Positions 44,336 to 53,603 of a stretch of 64,000 nucleotides of DNA are shown in pieces (within the stretch, counting starts at the first letter, position 1; the number at the start of each line of letters is the position of its first letter). This DNA comes from Maritalea porphyrae. Lineage in GTDB: Bacteria; Pseudomonadota; Alphaproteobacteria; Rhizobiales; Devosiaceae. Where the stretch lies: contig NZ_BSNI01000002.1 of NCBI RefSeq assembly GCF_030159895.1, positions 808,039 to 872,038 of the forward strand. The letters run 5' to 3'. The notes beneath the pieces are model-generated. The model ran no database searches. It saw only the letters and a list, made by a program, of their open reading frames with translations, and was not told the origin of the DNA. The translations under genes and the position numbers were made by a program.

Positions 44336-45529
44336 ATGAAAAGAATCGTCTCGCCGCACCCCATCTTCCTCAAACCAGAAGAAGGTTTAAGGCGACGACC
44401 GTATATGTCGGAGTTGAGTCGGCCAGACTTCTTTTGGGAGGGCTTTGACGAATTTGGACTTTTCTACGATGTTTTCCGCGACATCAATGATGCGCGCATT
44501 TGGTTTGTTGGACCAAGTCCGGCCAATTTGAAAGGCGAGTTAGAAGCAGCAATTGTTGTCGGGGACCAATCTGGCGTTGTAGCTAAACTGCAGTTTCAAA
44601 AAAGCCGGTCAGCGTGTGTAGCATATGTTGATCTTCCCGAAGAAGATGTAGGCCTGACTATGAGGATTGGGACCCAAACCCTGCGTGCCACCATAGGCAG
44701 AAACCTATCTAGCGACTTCGCTGGGATGCGCGTGTTGTGCTGCATCAATAACGACAACGATTTGAATTGGATAGCGGATTGGGCCAAGTTCTACCAAAAA
44801 GAGCATGCAGCAAATGCGGTAGTAGTCTTTGATAACAATTCGAGCAGATACACCAAGAGTGAGCTATCCGCGGCCCTTGAAGGTGTTGAGGGTTTGGATC
44901 AATCCATTGTTGTTGATTGGCCATTTCACTTCGGCACGATGGACAAGATTGCACAAGATAATGGGCAAAATGGATATGTACGCTTTGCCCAGCCGGTTAT
45001 GTATATGTCGCTGTATCTTCGTATGGCGTCTAAGGCGCGTTCAATTTTAAATGTCGATATTGACGAACTTGTACTGTCCAACAAAGGTCGGTCGATATTT
45101 GAGGCGACCGAAAAGCGGTGGTTCGGGTGTACAAAGTTTCACAGATATCTCGTTGAAAATGTCTTGGCTCCCGGCAGCCCTGGTAACAATTCAGTCAGTT
45201 TTTCAGATTTTGTGTACAGAAGCCGGAAGCAACTGGGCCCGCAAGATAAATTTAAAAAGTGGGCAATGTCACCAGGGCGGGTGAAACCAAGGCAGCTTGT
45301 CGCACAACCCAATACTCATTGGGTTGACGGTGTTTGGAACCCATATCCGGTTTCACGGGAGTTCAAGTGTTATCATTTTGCAGGCATCAATACCGGCTGG
45401 CGCGCAAACACGCAAAAAGGTGAGTTGCGTGAATGGCAACATGAAAGGCATCTCGCACAAAATTTTGATCCGGAACTTCATCTAAAGGATGAAATCCTAG
45501 CCGAAAAACTAGACGAGATTTTTGGGTAA
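44336..45529 (+). CDS. GT92-like glycosyltransferase (first of a related pair)
   Basis: 397-residue protein that I match only by pattern to the glycosyltransferase family 92/DUF23-like group. Supporting motifs are NNDNDLNWIADWAKFYQKEHAA with VVFDNNSS (nucleotide-sugar binding start) and the DxD-like VDIDELV (about residue 240). HWVDGVWNPYPVSR and FAGINTGW follow near the C-terminus. No signal peptide or membrane helix is visible, so it would act in the cytoplasm. The ATG at 44336 lacks a clear ribosome site. It shares motifs and order with the next gene, and both precede an O-antigen-ligase-like gene. The sugar and acceptor are unknown. Confidence 0.65.
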   Translation: MKRIVSPHPIFLKPEEGLRRRPYMSELSRPDFFWEGFDEFGLFYDVFRDINDARIWFVGPSPANLKGELEAAIVVGDQSGVVAKLQFQKSRSACVAYVDLPEEDVGLTMRIGTQTLRATIGRNLSSDFAGMRVLCCINNDNDLNWIADWAKFYQKEHAANAVVVFDNNSSRYTKSELSAALEGVEGLDQSIVVDWPFHFGTMDKIAQDNGQNGYVRFAQPVMYMSLYLRMASKARSILNVDIDELVLSNKGRSIFEATEKRWFGCTKFHRYLVENVLAPGSPGNNSVSFSDFVYRSRKQLGPQDKFKKWAMSPGRVKPRQLVAQPNTHWVDGVWNPYPVSREFKCYHFAGINTGWRANTQKGELREWQHERHLAQNFDPELHLKDEILAEKLDEIFG

Positions 45530-45533
45530 GCAA

Positions 45534-46697
45534 ATGGACAGAGCATCAACGGGGAGTCTTCGGAACTCGCACTCTAGCAAAAAAATGGACATCAAACTGT
45601 CTACCGTGCGTTTAAATTCGAATAGCGATGTCAAACGGCTTCCTCGTTCGCCTAATCGGATCCGTCCCGAAAAGTTCATAGGTAATTTTGACGCCCAAAC
45701 GCTTTATTTTGACTGTTTCTATAGCAATGACGGTGGCGAAGTGCTTTGCATTGGACCGGCACCGACGAATTTGAAGAAATACTACAAGCGAGCAACGTAC
45801 CGTGCTCTACCGTCGGGTCATGACGTAAAAGCCAAACACTTCTTTTCCCTGTCAGTTATGTCGACGCGCCTACAAAATGTGCCAATAGGGACGACCCACA
45901 TTGAGATGTGTTTTGCTAACGAAAACTTTCAAATTCAGGTGCAACCGTCACTTTCCAATGAATTTTCGAATGAGAATATCTTATTCACTCTTTCAAAGAA
46001 CAATGATCTTGCGTGGATAAAGTATTGGGCAGATTATCACGTACGACATCACGGTGTGAGTGCTATTGTCTTTTTTGACAATGGATCAAATGCCTACAAT
46101 GTTGATGCCATCCACTCCTGTCTGGCTGATATCCCTGGGTTGGAAAAAACATGTGTGATTTCAGTCCCTTATCCATATGGTTACAAAGACGATATTTTGA
46201 AAGTCAACCCATATTGGCCACAGTTTTTGCAGGTCTCGTGTATGAGTATTGTATTGCGGCGAATTGGTGTACATGCAAACTCAATTGTGAATTTGGACAT
46301 CGATGAACTTGCCGTTTCTGATGGCCAAATATGTAGCTTGGTAAAATCAACAGATATAGGCATTCTTTCCATGAAAGGGGTATGGATCGAGCCAATCGCA
46401 GAGGAAGGTTCCGACCAGGTTGATCATCGCTCATTTTCAACAGTTAAAAAAAATCCAGAAGAATCGTATGTCAGTGCCGGCAAATGGGTAATTGATCCGT
46501 CACGAAAATGGCTAGCAAAACACAATGTCTTCCCGTATATGCATTGGATTGAAGGGCGTCCGCTTTTAGGTCGCCGATATATTGGGAACGCACACTTTTT
46601 GCATTTTAAAGCGATCAACACTGGCTGGAAAGTCAATCGACATAAACCCCAATTGTTTGATGACTTGATCCACGAGAAGCAGCCGATTAAATGGTAA
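45534..46697 (+). CDS. GT92-like glycosyltransferase (second of a related pair)
   Basis: 387 residues, a divergent relative of the preceding protein. Parallel motifs are SKNNDLAWIKYWADYHVRHHG with IVFFDNGSN, the DxD-like LDIDELAVSDG, HWIEGRPLLGRRYIG and FKAINTGWKVN. The stop overlaps the start of the membrane protein gene by 7 bases. The start 45534 follows the previous stop by 4 bases, so the three genes form one unit. The base composition looks slightly more AT-rich than the neighbouring synthetase and fumarase genes (by eye). Confidence 0.65.
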   Translation: MDRASTGSLRNSHSSKKMDIKLSTVRLNSNSDVKRLPRSPNRIRPEKFIGNFDAQTLYFDCFYSNDGGEVLCIGPAPTNLKKYYKRATYRALPSGHDVKAKHFFSLSVMSTRLQNVPIGTTHIEMCFANENFQIQVQPSLSNEFSNENILFTLSKNNDLAWIKYWADYHVRHHGVSAIVFFDNGSNAYNVDAIHSCLADIPGLEKTCVISVPYPYGYKDDILKVNPYWPQFLQVSCMSIVLRRIGVHANSIVNLDIDELAVSDGQICSLVKSTDIGILSMKGVWIEPIAEEGSDQVDHRSFSTVKKNPEESYVSAGKWVIDPSRKWLAKHNVFPYMHWIEGRPLLGRRYIGNAHFLHFKAINTGWKVNRHKPQLFDDLIHEKQPIKW

Positions 46698-47932
46698 ATA
46701 GAACCCGATCTCTGCAGTCGTTCTGGCCACAATTTGGCTTGGCACTACTGTTGGCGACAACCTTTCTTATACCGCTTCTGTTCGGATCGATTTCAATTGT
46801 TTTAGCGCTTCTGCTGTCGCTTGCTGCAGCAATCAGCTTCTACTTCAGCGGTGCACGTGCGCGGTTTACCTGGCAGCCAACCCTTGCGGCGCTGCTTTGC
46901 GGGTTTATGCTTCTAGGTGTTGCCTTTGCAATCAATGCAGACACGCCAAATGATATGTCGTTTCTAGTCAGCTTTTTGGGCCTAGCTTTACCCATTCTGC
47001 TCTACCAATACCTGAACAATTTGCCTAAACCGCCTTCCTTCTTCAGGATTGCTGTTTATTGTGCACTGGGTTGTTTACTGGGATTGCTGTTTGCGCACGC
47101 GCAGCGATATGGGTTGGGAATTGGCCGTACGGTCGCAGTTTCAGCAGGTCCCAACGCGGTCGCGCGAGTAGCCGCCGTGCTTGGTTTCCTTGCCTTGGTC
47201 GGTGTTCGACCTGACCTTCGTTCTTTGTCCAATTTGGTTTTTTGCGCGGCGTGGGTTGCGTCCTTACTCATCATAATACTAGCGGGATCTCGTGGCACAC
47301 TGCTTGCGGTGCCGATAATGTCGTTGGTGGCACTGGCTGTCGCCCTGCCGCAGCTATGGCGGCAATCAAAGCGGGCGACCGTCACAGTCCTGGGTGTCAT
47401 TGTCGGTGTGCTTTTAATCATCGTGTATGTTGACCCAAACGGGTTTATTACCCGATTTGTGCAAACCATGGCAGAACTCGCCGCTGGCCGTCTGCCCGGG
47501 CACTCGTCTGAATTGCGGTACGAAATGTTAGTTGGCGCATGGAATGGCTTTTGGCAATCGCCGCTCGTAGGACATGGTTGGGCAGGGCATTGGGAGGCTT
47601 TGGTGTCAAATCATCCTACGCCAGAGATATTTGCGCCAGTGAAGCAATATTTCTCCTATCACAATGACGTTGCCGATTTTGCGGTTGCTGGCGGAATTCT
47701 AGGGCTCATGGCCTACGCCATCATCATTGCTGCGCCAATTATAAATCTGGCGATCGATCCGAAATTGCGCGCCAACCCCCGCGCTGTTTATGGTTTGGTT
47801 TTGTTGCCGGCTGCATACATTGTATTCGGCCTAACCGATTTTGTGTTTGGATTTGACCTTCTTACTACACTATATGGGTTCTCACTGGCCTTCCTATTGG
47901 CTGCAGCCAAAGCGTCGCAGGTTCCGAGTTAA
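46691..47932 (+). CDS. O-antigen ligase/polymerase-like (Wzy/WaaL-type) membrane protein
   Basis: 413-residue polytopic membrane protein with about ten helices and a periplasmic loop between about 265 and 320. The loop region GHSSELRYEMLVGAWNGFWQSPLVGHGW and YHNDVADFAVAGGILGL matches the Wzy_C/O-antigen ligase domain, whose conserved Arg and His residues are present. Either polymerisation or ligation of a glycan is possible and the sequence does not separate the two. With the two upstream glycosyltransferases it makes a small surface-polysaccharide module. Confidence 0.8.
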   Translation: MVNRTRSLQSFWPQFGLALLLATTFLIPLLFGSISIVLALLLSLAAAISFYFSGARARFTWQPTLAALLCGFMLLGVAFAINADTPNDMSFLVSFLGLALPILLYQYLNNLPKPPSFFRIAVYCALGCLLGLLFAHAQRYGLGIGRTVAVSAGPNAVARVAAVLGFLALVGVRPDLRSLSNLVFCAAWVASLLIIILAGSRGTLLAVPIMSLVALAVALPQLWRQSKRATVTVLGVIVGVLLIIVYVDPNGFITRFVQTMAELAAGRLPGHSSELRYEMLVGAWNGFWQSPLVGHGWAGHWEALVSNHPTPEIFAPVKQYFSYHNDVADFAVAGGILGLMAYAIIIAAPIINLAIDPKLRANPRAVYGLVLLPAAYIVFGLTDFVFGFDLLTTLYGFSLAFLLAAAKASQVPS

Positions 47933-48013
47933 ACCAAAGGTTTGGTTGAAAATTAACCCAACTCGTGGGACAAGCGATCAACATTATTTCTCCTTGGTCG
48001 CGAGGGTTCCAAA

Positions 48014-49537
48014 ATGCCTGCAATTAAAAAAGAAGATTTCATCCAGTCCATTGCGGACGGTTTTCAGTTCATTTCTTATTACCATCCGCTGGATTATGTC
48101 CAAGCCGTGGCTAAAGCCTATGAAAAGGAAGAAAACCCGGCAGCAAAGGATGCGATCGCGCAGATTTTGACCAACTCGCGCATGTGTGCGGAGGGGCATA
48201 GGCCAATTTGTCAGGATACTGGCATTGCCTTGGTGTTCTTGGAAATTGGCCAAGATGTGCGCTGGGACACAGATATGACCATCGACGAAATGGTCAACGA
48301 AGGTGTGCGCCAAGCCTACACGGGTGTTGAAGAGAACTTGTTGCGCGCCTCGATTTTGATGGACCCTGCGGGAAAGCGTAACAATTCCGGCGACAATGCA
48401 CCAGCGGTAATCCATTACGAAATGGTTGCAGGTGACAAAGTTGACGTAACCGTTGCAGCAAAAGGCGGGGGATCAGAGAACAAAGCCAAATTGGCAATGC
48501 TTAACCCGTCTGACGATATCGTCGAATGGGTGCTGAAAACCGTGCCCACACTGGGTGCTGGCTGGTGCCCGCCGGGCGTGCTTGGTCTAGGCATTGGTGG
48601 AACGCCAGAAAAGGCCATGTATTTGGCGAAAAAATCATTGATGGCACCGGTCAACATTCAAGAACTCATTGAACGCGGCCCGAACTCTACCGCAGAGGAA
48701 TTGCGGCTTGAACTGTTTGAAAAGGTCAACGCGTTAGGCATCGGTGCGCAAGGCTTGGGCGGTCTGACGACGGTCGTTGATGTGAAGGTGCTTGACTTGC
48801 CAACGCACGCAGCTTCGAAACCGGTTGGTTTGGCACCAAACTGCGCGGCCAACCGCCATGTACATTTTACACTTGATGGTACTGGCGCAGCCGATCTGAC
48901 GCCGCCACCATTGAGCGCATGGCCGGATATTGGATGGACCCCATCTAGTGAGGCAAAGTCAGTTGACCTTGGCAAATTGACAAAAGAAGAAGTCGCCACT
49001 TGGAAACAGGGTAATCGTTTGTTGCTCAACGGCAAGATCCTTACTGGTCGAGACGCCGCCCATAAGCGTATTCAATCGCTTTATGAAAGCGGCGAAGGGT
49101 TGCCAGATGGCGTCGATTTCACTGACCGTGTGATTTACTATGTGGGGCCGGTGGATCCGGTTGGAGAAGAAGCCGTGGGACCTGCGGGACCGACGACCGC
49201 CACGCGCATGGACAAGTTTACTGAGATGATGCTCGACAAAACTGGTCTTGTTGCAATGATCGGCAAAGCCGAACGCGGTCCATCTGGTTTGGACGCGATC
49301 AAAAAGCACAAAGCAGCCTATTTGATGGCCACTGGCGGTGCGGCATACCTGATCTCAAAAGCCATTCGCTCGTCGCGCGTAGTGGCATTTGAAGAGCTTG
49401 GTATGGAAGCCATTTACGAATTTGAAGTAGAAAATATGCCAGTAACAGTAGCAGTGGATGCCACTGGTGAAAGCGTGCACAATATTGCACCTGCTATTTG
49501 GCGCAAAAAGATCGGTAAACTTCCGGAGCCAGCATGA
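48014..49537 (+). CDS. Fumarate hydratase, class I
   Basis: Oxygen-sensitive [4Fe-4S] enzyme interconverting fumarate and malate in the TCA cycle, 507 residues in a single chain (alpha and beta parts fused, FumA-like). CAEGHRPICQDTGIALVF and GAGWCPPGVLGLGIGGTPEKA mark cysteines of the cluster region. The C-terminal part has VGPVDPVGEEAVGPAGPTTATRMDKF and GKAERGPSGLDAIKKHKAAYLMATGGAAYL. The single-chain length matches the family. A GAGG lies upstream of ATG 48014. The stop overlaps the following GNAT gene (ATGA). Confidence 0.95.
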   Translation: MPAIKKEDFIQSIADGFQFISYYHPLDYVQAVAKAYEKEENPAAKDAIAQILTNSRMCAEGHRPICQDTGIALVFLEIGQDVRWDTDMTIDEMVNEGVRQAYTGVEENLLRASILMDPAGKRNNSGDNAPAVIHYEMVAGDKVDVTVAAKGGGSENKAKLAMLNPSDDIVEWVLKTVPTLGAGWCPPGVLGLGIGGTPEKAMYLAKKSLMAPVNIQELIERGPNSTAEELRLELFEKVNALGIGAQGLGGLTTVVDVKVLDLPTHAASKPVGLAPNCAANRHVHFTLDGTGAADLTPPPLSAWPDIGWTPSSEAKSVDLGKLTKEEVATWKQGNRLLLNGKILTGRDAAHKRIQSLYESGEGLPDGVDFTDRVIYYVGPVDPVGEEAVGPAGPTTATRMDKFTEMMLDKTGLVAMIGKAERGPSGLDAIKKHKAAYLMATGGAAYLISKAIRSSRVVAFEELGMEAIYEFEVENMPVTVAVDATGESVHNIAPAIWRKKIGKLPEPA

Positions 49538-49992
49538 GCCTTGTCGAGCGCGAAATTCGTACCTCAGATTTAGATCTTATTTGCCACCATCGGTTTGAGA
49601 TGTTCCGCGATATTGGGGAGCCGCTCGAAAACATTGAGGCGATGATTGTCGAGTTTCGCAAGTGGTTAAATCCGCGACTTCACAATGGTGAGTATTTCGG
49701 GTTCATCCTTGAAGAAAGCGGCAAGCCGGCCGGTGGAATTGGCTTGTCGATTATCGACTGGGCGCCGCACGTGTTGCACCCTAAGGATCACTTACGAGGT
49801 TATATTTCCAACGTCTATGTGGAACATCATTGTCGACGCCAAGGTATTGCCAGTCGCCTGATGGCGTTGGGGGAAGCCGAGCTCAAAAAACGCGGTGCAA
49901 GCCTGATAGTTTTGCATGCATCAGATGCCGGTCGTGAAATCTACGATAAATCGGGATGGAAGCAATCAAGCGAAATGATCAAGCACGTCTAG
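49534..49992 (+). CDS. GNAT family N-acetyltransferase (downstream of fumarase)
   Basis: 152-residue acetyl-CoA-dependent transferase. The acetyl-CoA loop is RRQGIASRLMALGEAELKKRGA (motif A R-x-x-G-I-A), preceded by the beta-strand ISNVYVEHHC and ended by YDKSGWKQSSEMIKHV. The substrate is unknown. It is translationally coupled to the fumarase gene and its last 27 bases overlap the opposing GNAT gene. Confidence 0.87.
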   Translation: MSLVEREIRTSDLDLICHHRFEMFRDIGEPLENIEAMIVEFRKWLNPRLHNGEYFGFILEESGKPAGGIGLSIIDWAPHVLHPKDHLRGYISNVYVEHHCRRQGIASRLMALGEAELKKRGASLIVLHASDAGREIYDKSGWKQSSEMIKHV

Positions 49993-50457
49993 CGTTCTTT
50001 CCATTTCGAATACTTCAATTGGGACTTCGCCTTTGTGCGTTTGTCCCATTTTTGTTTCCATTCTGGAAACGCGCCAATCGTTACGCTCATAAAAGCGTCG
50101 CGCCGCATCATTGCCTACAAGACAATTTAACGTGATGCGCACTGCCCCTTCGGCGCGCAACTTTGCTTCGGCCAACGCCAACAGTTTCTGACCAACACCT
50201 TTGCCGCGCTGCTGACTGTCGACAAATAACTGAGACAATCTTGCTTCTTTTGCAACGACAAGGCCAACAATGTCGAGTTCATCCAACGCAATAATGATGT
50301 TTGGATAGAATGCATTAATGCGGTCTTGCATAAACCTGACATCGCGAAATTTTGCGATGTCAGGATGTTGATGCGGAGCCTGTGTTTCGTGCCAGATGCG
50401 GTGATAGAGTGAGGCGATCTGTTTAAGCTCATCGGGGCGCGCGACACGAAAGTCCAT
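49966..50457 (-). CDS. GNAT family N-acetyltransferase (AKR operon)
   Basis: 163-residue N-acetyltransferase. SQLFVDSQQRGKGVGQKLLALAEAKLRAEGA is the acetyl-CoA-binding segment and RRFYERNDWRVSRMETKM the C-terminal part. The Met at 50457 is chosen because the protein similarity starts at DFRVARPDELKQIASLYHRIW. It lies 30 bases after the aldo-keto reductase stop on the same strand, probably in one operon. Substrate unknown. Unrelated in detail to the opposing GNAT gene. Confidence 0.87.
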   Translation of the reverse strand: MDFRVARPDELKQIASLYHRIWHETQAPHQHPDIAKFRDVRFMQDRINAFYPNIIIALDELDIVGLVVAKEARLSQLFVDSQQRGKGVGQKLLALAEAKLRAEGAVRITLNCLVGNDAARRFYERNDWRVSRMETKMGQTHKGEVPIEVFEMERTLDVLDHFA

Positions 50458-50486
50458 ATTGCCAAGCTCTGTGTTTAGGACGGCGG

Positions 50487-51524
50487 CTAGCGCAACCAAC
50501 CGCCTGGTTGAGGATGCAGGTCCATCATGCCGCCTTTTGCTGCATCGTCAATAATTTTTAGCTCATCATCACTAAGTTCGAGATTGCTCAGAGCGCCCAA
50601 ATTGTCTTTGAGTTGTTCAAGCGTGCGCACACCGATCAATGCCGAGGTCATTTCTTCACGGCGAAGGACCCAAGCCAGAGCCAACTGCACCAAGGTTTGG
50701 CCACGTTTGTCAGCCAAGTCCTGCAATGCATCGACAGCAGCGAGAACCCCAGTTTCAAGATGTCTGCCAAACAATGATGAACCTGGCTCCGTTGCGCGCG
50801 TGCCAGTTGCTTTGTCTTTAGAATATTTGCCGCTCAATACACCTTGCGCAAGAGGCGAGAAGGCAATGCAGCCGACACCCAATTCGCCTAGCGTGTCCAA
50901 GGTTCCATCATCCTCGATCCACCGGTTCAGGATTGAATAGCTTGGTTGATGGATGGTGAGTGGTACACCCATTTCATTCAAGATGCGGCTTGCCTCGATT
51001 GTTTCTTTTTTTGGATAGGATGAAACACCGACATAAAGTGCTTTGCCTTGATGGTATAGCGACGCAAGCGCCCCCATTGTCTCTTCCAATGGTGTTTCTG
51101 GGTCAAACCGGTGTGAATAAAAAATGTCAAAGTAATCGACGTTGCAGCGTTTCAAACTCTGATCACAACTGGCTATGAGATATTTGCGGGACCCAAATTC
51201 TCCATATGGACCGGGCCACATATCATATCCTGCTTTTGAAGAAATGATCATCTCATCCCGGTATGGTGCAAAATCGCGAACCATCATTTGCCCAAACAAT
51301 TCTTCAGATGACCCGGGAGGCGGGCCATAATTGTTTGCCAAGTCAAAATGAGTGACGCCTTGATCAAATGCGTAGCTCAAGATTTTAAATGCGCTGGGGT
51401 AGTCACGAGTGCCGCCGAAATTCTGCCACAGGCCAAGGCTAATCGCTGGTAGTTTCAATCCCGAGCGACCAGTTCTGCGGTATTGCATATTGTCATATCT
51501 ATCTTCGCTAGCTCGGTACGCCAT
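50487..51524 (-). CDS. Aldo/keto reductase, YghZ-like
   Basis: 345-residue NADPH-dependent reductase of the AKR14/YghZ (L-glyceraldehyde 3-phosphate reductase) type. The N-terminal MQYRRTGRSGLKLPAISLGLWQNFGG and catalytic residues Asp/Tyr in DLANNYGPPPGSSEE, Lys in ISSKAGYDMWPGPYG and His in FYSHRFDPETPLEETMGAL are present. C-terminal cofactor segment ALIGVRTLEQLKDNLGAL. AGGAG precedes ATG 51524 by six bases. In E. coli the homolog detoxifies methylglyoxal; the substrate here is inferred. Confidence 0.9.
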   Translation of the reverse strand: MAYRASEDRYDNMQYRRTGRSGLKLPAISLGLWQNFGGTRDYPSAFKILSYAFDQGVTHFDLANNYGPPPGSSEELFGQMMVRDFAPYRDEMIISSKAGYDMWPGPYGEFGSRKYLIASCDQSLKRCNVDYFDIFYSHRFDPETPLEETMGALASLYHQGKALYVGVSSYPKKETIEASRILNEMGVPLTIHQPSYSILNRWIEDDGTLDTLGELGVGCIAFSPLAQGVLSGKYSKDKATGTRATEPGSSLFGRHLETGVLAAVDALQDLADKRGQTLVQLALAWVLRREEMTSALIGVRTLEQLKDNLGALSNLELSDDELKIIDDAAKGGMMDLHPQPGGWLR

Positions 51525-51699
51525 TTGGTTCTCCTGCAAATCGATTAAATTGTTCCGATGGTAGGATTAGTCTATTGGAGTAGGTCTAAGGCAAGGCAAA
51601 AAATCAAAAGAATTTGGTGCGCGCGGTTAGGACTTGGCCAAAAGCGCAAGTTTTGCTAAACCCCAACGTCGGCTTGCATGAGATCTAAGGTAGATAGAT

Positions 51700-52713
51700 A
51701 TGTCTGAATTCAAAGTGGTTGCACTGTACAAATTTGTGGCGCTACCGGACTATCGTGATTTGCGCGATCCGATTTATGACTTTTGTGTTCAACATGGGAT
51801 CAAGGGAGCGCTGCTTCTTGCCGAAGAAGGCATAAACGGCACCGTCGCAGGCACACCTGAATCCGTTGACAAGCTGGTTGAATATTTAGAGCGCGGCAAT
51901 CTGTTCAAAGGGCGGTTCAAAGGCGGAGAGGTGAAGTTCTCCGCAGCAAGCGAAATGCCTTTTATGCGCATGAAAGTGAAGTTGAAAAAAGAAATTGTTA
52001 CCCTTCGCGCGCCGGAAGCCGATCCCACCAAGGTCGTGGGTACCTATGTTGAACCAGAAAACTGGAACGATGTCATATCAGACGACGAGACAGTGGTTCT
52101 GGATACGCGCAACGATTATGAAGTCGCAATTGGAACCTTTGAAGGGGCGGTTGATCCGCAAACTGAGAATTTCACGCAGTTCAAAGACTTTGTCGAAAAG
52201 AACCTTGATCCGAAGAAAAACAAAAAAGTTGCAATGTTCTGTACTGGCGGCATTCGATGCGAAAAAGCGTCGGCCTATATGCTCGCAAAGGGGTTCGAGG
52301 AGGTTTATCACCTCAAGGGCGGTATCCTAAAATACTTGGAAGAAACGCCTCAAGACAAAAGCATGTGGAATGGCGAGTGCTTTGTTTTTGACGAACGCGT
52401 TTCGGTTGGCCATGGCCTTGTGGAAGGTGACCTTACGCTTTGTCGCGCGTGCCGTTTCCCATTGTCGCCCGAAGACATGCAACACAAGGATTTTATCGAG
52501 GGCCAACAGTGTCACCATTGCGTTGATAAAATTAGCGAGAAGAGCAAAGCGCGGGCGGCAGAGCGTGAAAAACAAATCCGTTTGGCCCAAGAGCGTGGTC
52601 AGGAACATATCGGCGATCAGGCCAAAAGGTTTGCTGAACTTAACAAAGAACGCATGAAGCAATTGCGCGAAGAGCAAAGAAAGCTCAACGCCAAGGAAGA
52701 TCAAGCGAGCTAG
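51700..52713 (+). CDS. trhO: Oxygen-dependent tRNA uridine(34) hydroxylase
   Basis: Rhodanese-family enzyme (YceA/TrhO) that makes 5-hydroxyuridine at the wobble position of some tRNAs. 337 residues. An N-terminal acylphosphatase-like domain with LLAEEGINGTVAG precedes the rhodanese domain, whose active loop is FCTGGIRCEKASAYML (Cys181, Cys187). A C-terminal Cys-rich knuckle is present (CRACRFPLSPEDMQ and QCHHC). The tail is a highly charged helix rich in Glu, Lys and Arg. Convergent with the LytTR gene. Confidence 0.94.
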   Translation: MSEFKVVALYKFVALPDYRDLRDPIYDFCVQHGIKGALLLAEEGINGTVAGTPESVDKLVEYLERGNLFKGRFKGGEVKFSAASEMPFMRMKVKLKKEIVTLRAPEADPTKVVGTYVEPENWNDVISDDETVVLDTRNDYEVAIGTFEGAVDPQTENFTQFKDFVEKNLDPKKNKKVAMFCTGGIRCEKASAYMLAKGFEEVYHLKGGILKYLEETPQDKSMWNGECFVFDERVSVGHGLVEGDLTLCRACRFPLSPEDMQHKDFIEGQQCHHCVDKISEKSKARAAEREKQIRLAQERGQEHIGDQAKRFAELNKERMKQLREEQRKLNAKEDQAS

Positions 52714-52719
52714 ACTGCA

Positions 52720-53493
52720 TCAGGTGAGAATGCCGGCGTCTTTCGCAGCTTGCACTTGGCCACGGCTAACCGGCAATTTGGTGCCATCTAACATCTCAAC
52801 GATATAGTTGCCATTTTGCCGGTCTACGCGTTTGATGCCATCCCGTGCAATCCAATGGGACCGGTGGATCTTTAGTCCATCAACCCCTTCGGCTTCTTTC
52901 ATTGCGTCGCTCATGCGCATCAGAAGTAGTTCCTGTCCGCGAGATGTGACCACATTCACATAATGGTCTTGCATCGACATATAGAGCAACTGTCCGCGAT
53001 TTTGGATTTGTAAGCGGGCCAAAATCTCGATTTGTTTTGATGCACCCGGTCGGTCCTCACGCAAAAACAATACGTGTAAGGCGGCAACACAAATTGAAAT
53101 CAACACGCAATACACTGCCGTCAGGATGCCGGAGAAACCATCAATATCCCAGTCTCCAATCACCACGGCGTTGACGACGTAAACGACAATTGAAACCAAC
53201 ATGCCCGAACCAATTCCGGCACATAAGATCACAAGCCAGACATTTGGGGATTTCCAAACCTGATTGATCAGATTGACAGCGAGTCCGCCGCCAAAGGCGC
53301 CAGCTGCATATCCTAAAAAGACCATGCAGATCCAATAGGCGACGCGCGGTATAGGTTCGAAATAGTCGAATGTTGAAAACGGGCCGACCAACCCCAGCAT
53401 AATCCCAAGGATTGCCATCGCCGCAAGTGCCTTAGGCGCTGTGAAAAGCGCACGCATTTCGCGAAGCGTCAATTGCAAGGCGTTGCCAATCAC
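52720..53493 (-). CDS. Membrane protein with C-terminal LytTR DNA-binding domain
   Basis: 257 residues. Four or so membrane helices (about 20-40, 52-75, 87-110, 122-145) are followed by a LytTR domain (about 158-255) with LLYMSMQDHYVNVVTSRGQELLLMRMSDAMKEAE and IHRSHWIARDGIKRV, the typical DNA-binding core. Membrane-anchored LytTR proteins act as one-component regulators. GTG start with AGGGATGG eight bases upstream. Targets are unknown; the divergent gene at 53604 is the nearest candidate. Confidence 0.87.
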   Translation of the reverse strand: MIGNALQLTLREMRALFTAPKALAAMAILGIMLGLVGPFSTFDYFEPIPRVAYWICMVFLGYAAGAFGGGLAVNLINQVWKSPNVWLVILCAGIGSGMLVSIVVYVVNAVVIGDWDIDGFSGILTAVYCVLISICVAALHVLFLREDRPGASKQIEILARLQIQNRGQLLYMSMQDHYVNVVTSRGQELLLMRMSDAMKEAEGVDGLKIHRSHWIARDGIKRVDRQNGNYIVEMLDGTKLPVSRGQVQAAKDAGILT

Positions 53494-53603
53494 GAACCAT
53501 CCCTTTCATTCGCGAACCGATCATTGTTTCAAAGACTTTTGCCGAGATAGTCCTGCGAATGCAAGTAGCGCTTTTATCATTTGAAAAAAATAGGACGGAA
53601 CAC

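Noticed and set aside
47932-47947. AACCAAA-GG-TTTGGTT inverted repeat before the fumarase gene
   Set aside because: Short arms, two-base spacer and no neighbouring regulator; likely chance, although it could be a weak hairpin.
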